From Tetragonia tetragonoides (Eukaryota > Streptophyta > Magnoliopsida > Caryophyllales > Aizoaceae), in contig CM076147.1 in the NCBI GenBank assembly GCA_038025085.1, positions 3,453,501 through 3,517,500 of the forward strand: a stretch of 64,000 nucleotides of DNA, written 5' to 3'. A program made the position numbers and the translations under genes. Numbering within the stretch: the stretch's first letter is position 1; every line of letters starts with the position of its first letter. Below are positions 10,360-21,782 of the stretch, in pieces. The notes below the pieces were generated by a model. The model had not been told where the DNA came from and did not search any database. It saw only the letters and a program-made list of their open reading frames with translations.

Positions 10360-10380
10360 CCCCTCCCCCCCTCAAGTTGG
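10360..10380 (-). other. Polypurine tract of copia-1
   Basis: On the minus strand a G/A-rich run (CTTGAGGGGGGGAGGGG) directly precedes the 3' LTR, the expected priming site for plus-strand synthesis. Confidence 0.8.
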
Positions 10381-11349
10381 AGCGTGGGGGTTCACGATGC
10401 CCAACTTGCTGAGTAACAAATCAAACTGCTTCTTGCCTAGAGCCTTTGTAAATAAGTCAGCCAATTGCACTGTCGTAGGAACATATGATGGGGCAATTAG
10501 ACATTCGGTAATAGCATCACGAACAAAGTGACAATCAACTTCAATATGCTTCGTGCGTTCATGATAAACAGGATTGTGGGCAATATGTAGAGCCGATTGG
10601 CTATCACAAAACAATGGTATAGCTTTGGGATGATGAACACCCAAACTTAATAACAAACCTTTCAACCACTTGAGCTCACAAGTGATGGCAGTCGTGGAGC
10701 GATATTCTGCTTCAGCGGAAGACTTTGAGACAGTAGTTTGCTTCTTTGTTTTCCATGAGATAGGTGATTGACCAAGGAATACCAGCCAACCCGTCAAGGA
10801 TCGCCGTGTGAGGGGGCAGGCAGCCCAATCCGAGTCACACCATCCATTTAAAGATAAGTCACTGTCAGCTCGCAATAAAATACCTTGCCCTGGAGTTCCC
10901 TTTAAATAATGCACAACCCGTAGAGCGACCTTCCAATGCTCTTGGTGAGGATCTTGCATAAATTGAGATAAAAGATGGACCGAATATGCCAAGTCAGGTC
11001 GTGTGACAGATAAATACACAAGACGACCTACAAGGCGTCTATAGGATTCCGGATCATCAAGTTTGGCACCAATGGCATGGCCTAACTTGTGATTTTGCTC
11101 AATGGGAGTATCTGCTGGTTTTGCCCCCAAGAGGCCGACCTCAGTAACAATGTTAAGAGTATACTTTCTTTGACAAAGAAATAAGCCAGATGTACTTCGA
11201 GCTACCTCAATACCCAGAAAATATTTAAGTTGACCAAGGTCTTTCATATGAAAACAGTCACCCAAATAGGCCTTGAAAGCACTTAAAGCAACAGAATTAT
11301 TGCCAGAAATAATTAAATCATCAACATATACCAAGACATTGAGCTGCAC
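10372..11349 (-). pseudogene. copia-1 RT C-terminal part and RNase H
   Basis: 325-codon open stretch starting at the catalytic region LNVLVYVDDLIISGNN (YVDD box of reverse transcriptase, residues about 4-16). It continues through the RT connection (PDLAYSVHLLSQFMQDP) into copia RNase H with SSAEAEYRS and LFCDSQSALHIAHNPVYHER. It ends about 13 nt inside the polypurine tract, the normal end of pol. It is separated from the upstream RT fragment (11410-11955) by a frameshift near 11350-11410. Confidence 0.85.
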
Positions 11350-11409
11350 GCCATCTTTAGTGTAAGTAAACAGGGAGTAATCGGAGTAAGACTGAAGAAA
11401 ACCATACCC

Positions 11410-11955
11410 TTACAAAGCAGTTACCAGTTTTGCAAACCAACAACGGGGTGCTTGTTTTAAGCCATAAAAAGATTTGCGAAGACGACATACCAGATTTGGC
11501 TCAGCTGACGTGAAGCCAGGAGGCAATTTCATATAAACTTCCTCATCAAGATCACCATGGAGAAAGGCATTGTGGACATCCATTTGGTGAAGTTCCCAAT
11601 TCTTGGAAGCGACAATAGCTAAGAAGGCACGAATGGTTGCCATTTTTGCAACGGGAGCAAAGGTCTTAGAGTAATCCAAGCCTTCGATTTGATGATTTCC
11701 AAAAATAACCAAGCGAGCTTTTAACCGCTCAAGATCTCCATTGGAGAGGTATTTCCTCTTATAAATCCATTGATTGCCTAGTGCACGCTTGCCAGGTGGA
11801 AGCGGTTCGAGAGTCCAAATATCATTATCCTCTAAGGCTTTAATTTTCTCTTGCATAGCCTTCTTCCACCCATCATCTTTCAAGGCCTCCTTAAAAGATC
11901 GAGGTTCATCTTCTGTAATTACAGCTGCAAGAAACTTGCGATATGGCATAGTCAC
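11410..11955 (-). pseudogene. copia-1 reverse transcriptase N-terminal part
   Basis: 181 codons with the copia RT signature: WKKAMQEKIKALEDNDIWTL, KARLVIFGN, LDYSKTFAPVAKMATIRAFL, and QMDVHNAFLHGDLDEEVYM, whose D is a catalytic Asp. It ends LKQAPRCWFAKL and then loses frame; the YVDD half is in 10372-11349. It overlaps the integrase ORF by about 50 nt in another frame, a second frame break. Confidence 0.85.
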
Positions 11956-13021
11956 AATTAATATAGTGTGCTATAGGAAAAGGAGTACCTGAGGTATGCT
12001 GTGGAGGAGAAGTAGCAGTGTTCGATGGACTCTCTTTAACAACGTTGTGAGTAACAAAATCTTTAAGAAGCACTGAAGGCGTTTTAGTGCGCTTTCCACG
12101 ACCCAAAACATCCTCGGAACCCTGATCATTTAAGCCTGCCTGTTCTTCAGTATGGTCAGACCCAGTGTGGACAGAGTTGTCTACAGCACTAGGGTGTTCT
12201 ATTTCTGTTGGGCTTGCCGAACTTGTGGTTTGGTCAGACCCAGTATTGACAGTGGCAGAGGAATTAGGTTCATTGGGGATAAGAGGCACATCTAGACCCT
12301 CATCAGTTGTATCCCTGGTATTAGGAACAGTATCAACAGTGGAGTCATCCAAAAATTCCGCAAAGTCTAAATCAATATCCACATCCATATCAAAGTGATC
12401 TGTTGGCCTAATATTGCTGGCTTCCGTGTCAACAAAGGAAAACATCTCTTCAAAGAATTTTACGTCTCTTGACATAAAGAACTCATGTTTATCAAGATCA
12501 TAAAGCCTCCATCCCTTTTGACCAAAAGGATACCCAACAAATATGCATTTACGGCTACGACTCGCAAATTTATCCCCCTTTGTCTTTTGGTTGTGGGCAA
12601 AACATAACGACCCAAACACTCGAATGGCATCATAAGATGGAGAATAACCAAACAATTTCTCAAAAGGAGTGTGATTGTCAAGGACAGTGGAAGGAGTTCT
12701 ATTGATTAAATGGGCAGCGCTCAAAACACTCTCCCCCCAAAAATAAGTAGGCAAATTGGCTTGGAAGCGCAAGGCGCGGGCAACATTTAGGATGTGTTTG
12801 TGTTTTCTTTCAACTCTCCCATTTTGTTGTGGTGTTCCAGTGCATGAGTTTTGAAATAAGATACCACAAGCAGTAAAATAACCAAGCAAACACCGAAACT
12901 CCGTTCCATTATCACTCCGAACAATTTTTATGGTTTGAGAAAATTGTCGCTCAACCATAGCAACAAAAGGCATAAATTTAGAGAAGACCTCTGTTTTATC
13001 ATCCATCAAATAAACCCACAC
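11906..13021 (-). pseudogene. copia-1 integrase core and C-terminal region
   Basis: 371 codons. The core has IVRSDNGTEF (second catalytic Asp) and GTPQQNGRVERKHKHILNVA (catalytic Glu). YFWGESVLSAAHLINRTPS and KCIFVGYPFGQKGWRLYD follow, the classic copia integrase C-terminal block. The last 150 residues form an acidic, low-complexity linker toward RT. The first catalytic Asp is in the neighbouring frame (13006-13203, FELIHIDLWGG), so a frameshift near 13010 splits the domain. Confidence 0.85.
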
Positions 13022-13345
13022 AGCCCGAGAAAATGTATGACAATAGTCAAAAAATATCTAGCACCACAAGAAGATGTATGACAATGGCCGCCCCACAAAT
13101 CAATATGAATTAGTTCAAAAATTCGACTGGCTTTATTATCACTCAAAGGGAATTTGTCTCTAGGATGTTTAGCTCTAAAACACACTTCACAGGCTTTATT
13201 CAAACTACCTTTAGAATTACAAACGGAAGGGAGGAATTTTACTTATTTTTCTGAAGGATGCCCCATCCTAGCATGCCAAAGAGCAAAAGAAGAAGCGTCC
13301 GCATCCATAGTGACTGCCTGCATTGTATGTGGTCCCTTGAAGTAG
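13006..13345 (-). pseudogene. copia-1 integrase N-terminal zinc domain (GAG-pre-integrase)
   Basis: The minus strand reads ALWHARMGHPSEK, a stop, then after a spacer NKACEVCFRAKHPRDKFPLS. This is the H-x-H...C-x2-C zinc domain. FELIHIDLWGG follows with the first catalytic Asp of the core. The stop just after MGHPSEK and the frame change at about 13010 disable it. Confidence 0.75.
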
Positions 13346-13452
13346 TAGAGTCCATCTTGCTTACTTCTCGTTGCAATCAGCTTCCTCGTTTGGTCCTATA
13401 TAGCACACACATATCGATTAAAAATGACAGTACTATACAAATCATCACACAA

Positions 13453-14373
13453 TTATGAAACGGACAATAAGCTGCAATTTAAGAGAGGGACATAAAGAAC
13501 ATGAGTGAGAGTCATAGCATCCGACAATCGCACTGATCCCTTCTTTGTTGCAACCACTTTCTTTCCATCAGGGAGACCAACGAGACATAGGATGTCTTTC
13601 ACATCGAACAATAGAGAAAGATTACCAGTAACATGATTAGATGCACCTGTATCAATAATCCAAGAGTGACTATTAATCTTACCACTCAAACGATTACTGG
13701 AAACAGTCATATTACCAAAGACACTTGCAAGCGCCTTCCATTGATCAGCGGAAAATAATTCTGCAGATGGTGTTCCAGTGGGTTCTGAAACAACTGCAAC
13801 ATTGGCACGGATCCCCCCTCGACCACGTCCTGTCGCAAGAGAAGAAGAAGAGGTCGTTGATTTTTGGTTACGACCAATCATCAGTTTGGTAATACCTGAT
13901 CCGCTGTCAGACTGCACACGATTCTCCCACCATTCTGGATATCCATGAATTTCGAAGCAATTAGTTACTTGGTGGCCTGTCTTCTTACAGTTGGTGCAAG
14001 AGAGATGTGATTTATCAGGTTTCTCTATTTTGCCTCGTGTGCGCCCTCTAGTTCGCACAAAAAATCCAACAACGTCGGATTTCTCCTCGGGAAGAGCCGA
14101 AGACGTTCTGACTCGTTCATCTTGAATAACTAGCTGGTAGGCACGGCTGAGAGAGGGCAGAGGATCTTGAGCAAGAATATTTGATCGCAAAGGACCATAA
14201 GATGGGGTATATAAACCCATCAAAAATTCATGAAGCGTGTCCTTTGCATGGCGACGGTCATGTTCAAGGCATGCGGTACACTTTGTACAGCAAGAACAAG
14301 TAATCAAGGGTTCATGGTTATGCGATTTCTCCCATAGAGTCGTGAGTTTTCTATAGTAAGAAGCAACTGACAT
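13453..14373 (-). pseudogene. copia-1 Gag C-terminal part, zinc knuckle and protease
   Basis: 306 codons. The Gag core ends with LHEFLMGLYTPSYGPLRSNI. A CCHC knuckle, CTNCKKTGHQVTNC, lies near residues 131-144. The aspartic-protease motif SWIIDTGASNHVTG lies near residue 240, with ILCLVGLPDGKKV and LYVPLLNCSLLSVS completing the domain. Active-site DTG is intact. The N-terminal half of Gag is in another frame at 14446-14784. Confidence 0.85.
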
Positions 14374-14445
14374 GGATTTGGTTTGCTTAGAGTCAGAGAT
14401 GGCCTCCTTTAATTGCTGTATGCGTGGTCCATTCGTAAGAGCAAA

Positions 14446-14784
14446 TCACTCCTTAAGCGTCTCCCATAGACGTCTGTCGTCTTTATATTTGGACAAGGTA
14501 CTCTTCACATCTGCTGTGATGGTATTCATAATCCAAGATACCAACATGACTTGAATTGTATTCCAATCATCTTGTGTACAAGGAGGTGTTGGAGATACAA
14601 TCGTACCATCTACAAATCCGAACTTTCTTCGAGCTTGAAGGGTCGTCTCAATCTCACCAGCCCAGTCATCATAATTTTGGCCATTAAATCTGGCCGCAGT
14701 AATAAAATCACCAGGCCGATCTTGAGGACCTAGGAAATAAGGGGATTTTGAGTCAATTTTTGGTGGTGGATCTTCCACGGCCAT
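14446..14784 (-). pseudogene. gag: copia-1 Gag N-terminal part
   Basis: The first ATG after the primer site opens a 112-codon segment with FITAARFNGQNYDDWAGEIE and WNTIQVMLVSWIMNTITADV, matching the N-terminal Gag domain of plant copia elements. It ends at a stop after RRLWETLKE, where Gag should continue (into 13453-14373 after a frame change). Confidence 0.8.
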
Positions 14785-14840
14785 TGTTTAGGATTTAAGG
14801 TTTTGAGTTTTTGTTTATGGTTTGTTTAAGGATCTTTCAC

Positions 14841-14852
14841 GCTCTGATACCA
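14841..14852 (-). other. Primer-binding site of copia-1 (initiator tRNA-Met)
   Basis: Minus strand TGGTATCAGAGC, the canonical plant initiator-Met primer site, directly adjoins the 5' LTR with no spacer. Confidence 0.95.
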
Positions 14853-15050
14853 TGACAAGATTGAGGCAGAAAAGATGATTTCTGTATTGATTATCACGGA
14901 ATATATATATACAGCCCTAGAAACTATACATATCTTTTGGAATATGGAAACAATCCTAAACAATATCAAACTCTATGATAACTTGCCATAAATAGGCAAA
15001 ACCGAACTTTCCATAAGTCACGCCTGAAATCTCGCATAGATCTCGTAACA
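14853..15050 (-). repeat. 5' LTR of copia-1
   Basis: 198-bp LTR with TGTTACGAG...TTGTCA ends, followed outside by ATATG, the second half of the TSD. Confidence 0.95.
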
Positions 15051-16658
15051 ATATGTAATATCATTGCTTCCCATGTTCTGTGGCCGAGAAACTCGTCATT
15101 TAAAACTCATTTAGTAACACGGTCATGTCAATGCAAATATTGAAAAGTATATTGCTTCGTCGTCGTCCGGCTTCGTTGTCCTCCTCTTTCATTTTTCAAA
15201 TTTCATTTATATCACTACATCACTATAAATGATTAAGCAGTGTTATATTTTTCTGATTTTGTCTTATATATATTTAGTTAGGTTCGACTTTAGGTTGTAT
15301 TCTTTTCCACTTATTCGATTATCACAAAAACTTCTATAAGACGGTCTTTTTGTGAGTTCGGTGAGACGGGTGTCACTTTTCAATGAAACAAGGGTCACTA
15401 CTCACCATAAAGTGATCGTATATTTCAAAAAAGTGACCCCAATTTTTTGTGAGTTGGTCTCACGCAAGACTTTGCCGATCAATTATTGGTTCACTTCAGT
15501 TTAATTTTTTTTTGAGGGAAAAATAAATTCCATTAATTGAAAGCCATACGACACTTACAAGAAGAATTGAATTTAACAAGAAATAGAACTAAAACACTTG
15601 AAAGCCGAGGCGAACTCAAGGAGATTCCCTTTTAAAAGACAACAAAAATGAGGACACTTCTTGCTCAAAATATTTTATTGTTTCTTGGTTTACAAAGTTA
15701 TGGTGAAAGTGAACAAGGGTTGGTTTAAGTTGAGTGGCCATTTGTGTCACTATCTTATCTATAGACATTTTTCGAGATCATTTTAAATTTTAAGTATCTA
15801 GCAAATTTTTTTGAGGAAAAAGTTTCTAGCATCTTAAAAATTGAAATCGGTGTCAAATTTTATTTTTTTTTAAAGTGTAAAATGTATAATGAATTTATTA
15901 GGATAAAATCTTTAGAATCGAAGAAAAATAGGAATAAGGGGTATGAAAGGAGTGAATACATGTCTGTTTGATCGACATAGAAGATATTAGACATGAATGA
16001 ATGTTCAAAGAGAAGTTGAGACTCATGATTCATGAAAGCATCAGTAGCGCTGTACCTTCTACAAGTACAAACAAAATATCGAAAACCAAATTTCTTGGTT
16101 GTAAAACAACGAACTTAGGTTTTAAATGAGTAAAAAGTTAGCAGAACTCTCATGCTATATCAAACACATTTATTTGAAAAAATCATTTGAGAAACTAAAA
16201 GCTCATATCCACCCCAAACCTCGTCTTCATTTTTAGATTTTACCATACCCAATTCATGCAACTAAATTCTTTTGCTTCTTATTATCCTCATTCTCAGGTA
16301 GTCCTTTGTAAATTTTTAGATACTCTCGAGTGTATATAGGAGGGTACACCCCTAACTGTTTGTTTGGACTATGTGCTTGCTTGGGCTGCGCTGATTATGT
16401 GGGCTGTAGTTGGGCTCGTTTGCTTAAATGCCCTGAAAGTAGACATTCAGGTTCTCGTTATAGTACCCATCACTTGCAAGTTTCCCTTGAGTTTGTTTCT
16501 TATAGGATCACCCTTTCCTTGACTACCCAATTTGAGAGCCCAACCCAATACTACTTAACAACTTGAGAGAGAAAGGGGCAACATGCAACTTACAAGGCCA
16601 ACAACAATAACGGAAAGGGAAATGAGATTCTCTTTCCAAATGCTTTTAGAGAGATTTG
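15051..16658. other. Intergenic DNA with small repeat remnants
   Basis: Apart from the LINE-type 3' end at 15507-15670, I see only a weak inverted-repeat segment near 15330-15475 (TATAAGACGGTC and GGTCTCACGCAAGAC), probably a decayed MITE. ORFs here are short and show no domain. Confidence 0.4.
15507..15670 (-). mobile_element. 3' end of a retroposon, related to 54198-54967
   Basis: The minus strand ends in GAATTTATTTTTCCCTC then A(9). The last coding-like residues, FLVKFNSSCKCRMAFN followed by a stop, align with FIVELDIVCRCRIAYY and stop at the tail of the retroposon at 54198-54967, and the 3' UTRs align too. The 5' end and TSD are unclear. Confidence 0.6.
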
Positions 16659-16934
16659 GGGTGCGTTTGTTAGAGTTTATACGGTCAGTTCAATTCAGTT
16701 CAGGTGTTAATTCAGTAATTTCAAATTCATTTAATGATGTTCAATTTAGTTCAGTGGTGCTGAGTTTAGAAACATACTTTTTGTCTCACATATCAAGTTG
16801 TGTGCAATTCAATTAAGTTGTGTCCAGTCAGTTCAGTAGTGTCCAGTTTAGTGATGTTAAATTCATTTCAATTCAGTTCAATTTAGTTCAGTTCAATTTA
16901 GTTCAGTTCAGATAAGTTTAGCTCTAACAAATGC
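16659..16934. mobile_element. Family-A MITE, right end trimmed
   Basis: Starts GGGTGCGTTTGTTAGAG and ends GCTCTAACAAATGC, where the other copies end AACGCACCC. The interior contains CAGTTCAATTCAGTTCAG and TTTTTGTCTCACATATC, shared with the other family-A copies. Confidence 0.75.
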
Positions 16935-17134
16935 TTGATTGGGACATACTCTATCCGATCCATGAAAATCTTTGCAGGTGGGGGCAAAAAAAAAAGAAAA
17001 AAAAACCCATTTGCTGGTGGCGGCAAAGCAGATGTTACTCCAAATCAGACTTTGATTCAATCTGGAAAAATATCCGGTAAACAAGAAGCAGCTAAAATAA
17101 ATATCTTCCGCGCCCAAAACTCCTTTCCAAAAAC

Positions 17135-17144
17135 CCAACACCAC
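17135..17144. repeat. LINE target-site duplication, left copy
   Basis: CCAACACCAC, repeated directly after the poly-A tail at 28727-28736. It fixes the 5' end of the LINE. Confidence 0.75.
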
Positions 17145-17571
17145 AAATCTTCTCCAACTCAAAAAATTGTCTCTCTAAAAACTGAGAGCTTTTCTCTCTA
17201 AAAACTGAGAGTTTTTTCTTGCTTACTGTAGCTTCTGTTCTTTTCTTCCTCTCATCATTACTTCTCTTCTGATTCACGCCTCCTTTTATTTAATGTTTAG
17301 TGTCTAAGTTTCGTTGTTCCCAAATTACTCAGCTCTTCTTTCCATTTAAGTGAGGTTGTTGGCATTTAGTGAGTTTATTCAAGGAAGTGTTAGCTTCCCA
17401 ACCACTTTTTTTCCTTTTTAAGAAGTGAGCTCAAGCTCCTTTCTTCAGATTTTCTCTGTGTTTTCTTTGTGCTTCTGTCCTTTTCAAAAAACTGGTCCCC
17501 TGCTTGGTACTTCTTTTCTTTCTTTCTAGCATTTTTCTTTGTTTGAAAGGTGGTCTTTGTCTATTTCTGCT
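17145..17571 (+). promoter_or_regulatory. LINE 5' UTR, internal promoter region
   Basis: Pyrimidine-rich leader containing a tandem repeat of CTCTCTAAAAACTGAGAG (17170-17211). LINE promoters sit inside the 5' UTR, so this is the likely promoter, but no core motif is recognised. Confidence 0.4.
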
Positions 17572-20527
17572 ATGGCTGCTATAGAAGCCAATCATATCCT
17601 CACGAATGGTATGTTGCGACAAAGGGGATAGCGTTTACATCCACCAGATTATATGCTGGGTCCGGATGATGAATTTTGGAGTCGTACTGCTTTGGGGATC
17701 TTTATTGATACTAGATGGTTCACTGGAGGACAAGTTCAAGAAATAGTGAATACTCACTGGAGATCTAGGGATCCCATCTGTGTCAAACAAAATGGGAAGG
17801 TTTTTCACTTTATTTGTGGAAATTCTGATGATTATAATTTCTTACTTCGTCATCAACCTTTTAGCATGGATGGTGTTATGCTAGCTATGCATCGATGTTT
17901 CCCTGAGTATGTGGCCAAGGATTTCTCCATTGTGCGTGTGCCTCTCTGGGTCAAGTTGGACGGAGTTCCGCAGAGATATATGAATGCTAGTGTGATTGCA
18001 GCGATTGCGGCTCATTTGGGTCAGGTACTGCGGATTGATGCACCATCACATGCAGTGCACAATAAGTATCATCTCAGGGCCAAGGTACTTATTAATATTC
18101 GTGAACCCCTTATTTCTGGATGTTATTTTGAGATTGGCCAAGAAAGGTATAGATGGATTTACTTTCACTATGAAAAGGTTTTTAAATATTGCAAAAGATG
18201 TGGCAGAGTTGGTCATACTTCAAGAAGGTGTCTTCTAACTTCTAGGCAAGCTAATTTTGCTGTTAATAGACAGTTATCACCAATTAATTTTGGGCCTGGG
18301 TTGAATCTCTTATTTGCTACTCTTGATATCCCGAAATTTACTAACATGTTGAGGGGATTGAAGCGGATGGGTACGACCTTTAACTCGGTTCTCTTATTTG
18401 ATGAGAGTGTCCCAATGTCAGTCGATGAAGGAGAAGCAGAGGATGATGGGGATGATGATATAGAAGATGCTTTGGGAGACCATGATGATGATGATGACTC
18501 TTCATCTGGCAGGATGGGCCAAATGGTCCTAGTGGAGGTGGTATTCCGGTGCCTCACCCTCCATTGCCTAATGGAAATACTACTCATGCTCCAGAACCTA
18601 GTTTGAATCAGGGGCCTAGAATTGCAGATGGGCCGCCTGGTTTCTCAGCTGGTCAAAACCAACTCCCGAATGGTCATGTCCAGCTGCCAAGTGTTCAACT
18701 GGGGGTTGGTGGGTCTTCCTTGGAAAATCTGGGAGGTATGGATTTGCAATCTTTAGTATCTCCATTACTTGATCGCACTAGATTTACTTGCATGCAGAAT
18801 GGTGGAGTTATGGTCAGTCAGTTGAGCCCTTGTCATGTGAACCCTAGTCTTCTCTCACAAGGTATCTCTACCCCTATGCAAGGGCATCACAGTCTTTACC
18901 CACCAAATTTATTCAATCACATTTCTACCCCTGTTATGGATTTTCCTTTTAATCCTTTTTATTTAATTCTGCTATGTCTCTGATGGGAGGGGAATATACG
19001 GAGAATTGCAGGGGTTTTTTGCCTGATTTGGGAATTGAGAATATGGGTCTTATGGGATCTGGGTAAAATCTTGTGGGGTCCCAGCCTCTTAATTTTCTCT
19101 CAGCTTCCACTCTTCCTCTACCAAACCATTTACTGCCTGGTAGTTTTAGGGAAGGCAGAAGTGACGCGTGTTTGCGAGTTGGGGTGGGTGATAATTTCTC
19201 GGTTCCCTTGACTGGGTTAAGAGGCGACCGGTATTTTCAAAATGATATGAGGCCAACTCTATAAATTCATGAAGGTACTTTGGGCCTGGTTGCTAATTTT
19301 TTCCCTGAGGCCTAACATAGTGTTCAAGTCCATGGAACAACTTCTTTTTTGCAAGCTGACTTGCCTACTGGGCCACTACCTCAGACGGGTTTTGTTGGGT
19401 CAAGCCTGGAGATGGTTACGAATTGGTTAAACGGTACTGGGCCGTCTTTGGAGCACTTTTTTCAGATAAATGCAGATAGGAATATGCAGAACATGGGTTC
19501 AGAAGATTTGGGCTTGACTACTAGCTCAAGAATTGATGACAATGGGCTGAGAGCTCCGCCAAATAGTCCAGTTAATAATGTTGAACCAGCTCCTGTGGAA
19601 CATTTTGAAGAACCTCTTTTGGACTCAATGAATCCTCCTAACCTGACTGAGCTCCCTGAGGTTCAGGCCCAGTTCCCTGATGATAACATCCCTTTTGAGC
19701 CGACCAGGGAGTTCCTTGAAGAGCTGAATAATGAACTTGGAGACAGGTTTCGGGCTTCTTCTCCAGCTCTTTTGGATCCTCTAGCACCCCTTCAACATCG
19801 TAATGCTTATTTAACAAGTACGCCCTCTAAAGTCTCTCAGGATCAGTCTGAAGATGGATCTCCTGTAACCATGGAATACAGTCCTCTCTCAAGAGGTTCT
19901 TCTTTTCACCCTCCCTCATTTGCCAGTGATGACCTTGAGCAACAGTTTCATGCTTTTCTTATTGAGAATGGGTATGATGGGGATGAAAGTGATGTTGATC
20001 ATGATCGAGAATTAATCTCGGAAACTCCTCCCGTTCATGTTCCTCTGGGTAATGTTGAAGTTACTGGTACAGGATATTCACAGGATGTGCAGGTTATCAG
20101 CGAAGTGCAATCTGAGAGATCAGCTGGTCCTAGGAAAAGGGCTGGGAGTGATGAGAGACTGTTGAGAAAGAGAGCGAGAGAGAAGCGTAGGAGATTGCGT
20201 GACAGTGCTTACTTCTGAACCACTGGAGATGGCCTGACAAAGATAAAAAAAAAAAAATGCAAGGCAATCACTGAACCAGACTTAGGTGTTGTTATATGGA
20301 CTAATATAAGGACTAGGATGAAGGAAGAGGAGGTGAATTCTTATATAGGAGTGGGAGCTATCAAGCCTGTGAAAAAGCGCAGGGTTCTTCTGGGTGATCT
20401 ATTTCCTACTATTCCTGGTTTTTCTGTTATTGCTGACTTTGTGAATTTCAAGATTCAAGCTGAGGTGGACTCTGATCAAGAAGGGGTTTGGGTGACTGGC
20501 CCTTCACAGTCACCACAAGCACCATGA
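17572..20527 (+). pseudogene. LINE ORF1: DUF4283 and zinc-knuckle nucleic-acid-binding protein
   Basis: Likely start ATG at 17572 (MAAIEANHILTNGML). An in-frame TAG at 17629-17631 cuts codon 20, and the frame reopens at 17632. The region 17653-18250 holds a DUF4283 domain (FHFICGNSDDYNFLLRHQPF, VPLWVKLDGVP) and a CCHC knuckle CKRCGRVGHTSRRC. The frame shifts near 18560, 19000 and 19300. The rest is Pro/Ser/Asp-rich and ends in a basic tail (RAREKRRRLR) near 20215, with a further segment to 20527. ORF1 proteins bind LINE RNA during retrotransposition. The final TGA overlaps the ORF2 start as ATGA. Confidence 0.75.
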
Positions 20528-21780
20528 GGATACTTTCTTGAAACTGTAGGGGACTCCATGGTACAGACACCCTTACAGTTCCTTACCTTCTCTGGATGGT
20601 CCGTGCACTAAATCCTGATATTATATTTCTTATGGAAACGAAATGCTCTGTAAATAGTTTGAATTGGCTTTTGGATCTTAGTAACTTTGGTTCTATGGAT
20701 GGGGTAGATGCTGATGGACTTAGAGGGGGTTTGCTTTTGCTTGTAAAAAAGGGGTATTAATGTAGTCATCAGCCAGAAATCTAAGAATCTTATCTTTTGT
20801 ACTTGTAAATACCAGTCAAGTAATGAATGGGGTATCATCTTTGCGTATGGAGAACCAAACTGTTCTCGTAGAGAAGCAGTTTGGGATCCTTGGGGACAAA
20901 TAATTCAATCTTTTGAAGGGGATATTCTCCTTATTGGAGATATCAATTAGATAGAATATCAAAAGGATAAACTAGGGGGTGCAATGAATATCTCTAAGAG
21001 GGAACAATTTCAACAATGGCGCGTGGATTCGCTTCTTTCAGAAGTCCACTACACTGGTGTTCCTTTTACTTGGTGTAACATGAGAGACCAACCAAACACT
21101 GTTTTGGAAAGACTAGATAGAGGTTATGCTTCAAATGGATGGTTAGATGTTTTTTCAGATGCAGTAGTTCGGAACCTACCAATCTTGGGTTCAGATCATG
21201 GTGCTATTCTCTTGGACACCAAGCGCAACTGGAAGAGAAGAGTGAGACCTTATAAAATTGAGAATTGGTGTTTGGAATTCCCTGAAGTTTTGCAACTTAT
21301 ACAGAGTGTGTGGCAGACACTAGAGCAGGGCTCTCCTATGTACAGTGTGGCACGAAAACTAGAGATTGGTAGGGATTTGCTTAGGGATTGGTGCATTAAA
21401 AAAAGGTAGGAATGAGACTTCTGGTCAGATTTCCATTTGGAGGCTCAAGTTATGCAGGATTCGTGGATAGAGGATTTGGAGGAAAATGACAATAGAGTCC
21501 TAGTTGGTCACTTTGATGTTGCTTCCCACCATCATTTGTTGAGTAGAGCTGAAGCAAAATTTCTCTATTGGAGACAAAGGGCAAAAGTTAAAAGCAGGCA
21601 AAAGTTAAAAACGATGCTTTAGGAGATATGAACACTAAATATTTTTTCCGCAAAACTGTGAAAAGATCGAAAGGTAATGAAGTGACTTTGCTTAAAGATG
21701 GAGGTGGGGTTCTGTATTCAACATCTAGGGACATCCAGAAAGCGTTTTTGGATTTTTTTTCTCGGAGATTTATCAAGTTG
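20524..21780 (+). pseudogene. LINE ORF2, apurinic endonuclease domain
   Basis: ATG at 20524 overlaps the end of ORF1. Reading MRILS-stop-NCRGL, the sixth codon is TGA where AP endonucleases have Trp, so the domain is dead at its start. NPDIIFLMETK follows, with the metal-binding Glu. In the segment 20984-21409, PFTWCNMRDQPNTVLERLDR and LPILGSDHGAILLD carry the late catalytic Asp-His. Several stops and frameshifts lie between 20640 and 21780. This domain would nick target DNA for target-primed reverse transcription. Confidence 0.8.
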
Positions 21781-21782
21781 GT

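Larger units (their letters stand above)
10164..15050 (-). mobile_element. Ty1/copia retrotransposon copia-1, structurally complete
   Basis: Two LTRs (10164-10359 and 14853-15050), a perfect initiator-Met primer site next to the 5' LTR, a purine tract next to the 3' LTR, and the 5-bp TSD ATATG at 10159-10163 and 15051-15055. Coding order on the minus strand is gag, protease, integrase, RT, RNase H, which is the copia order. The LTRs differ by about seven substitutions and one 2-nt indel. Several frameshifts and in-frame stops show the copy is inactive. 4887 bp, with unusually short LTRs. Confidence 0.95.
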
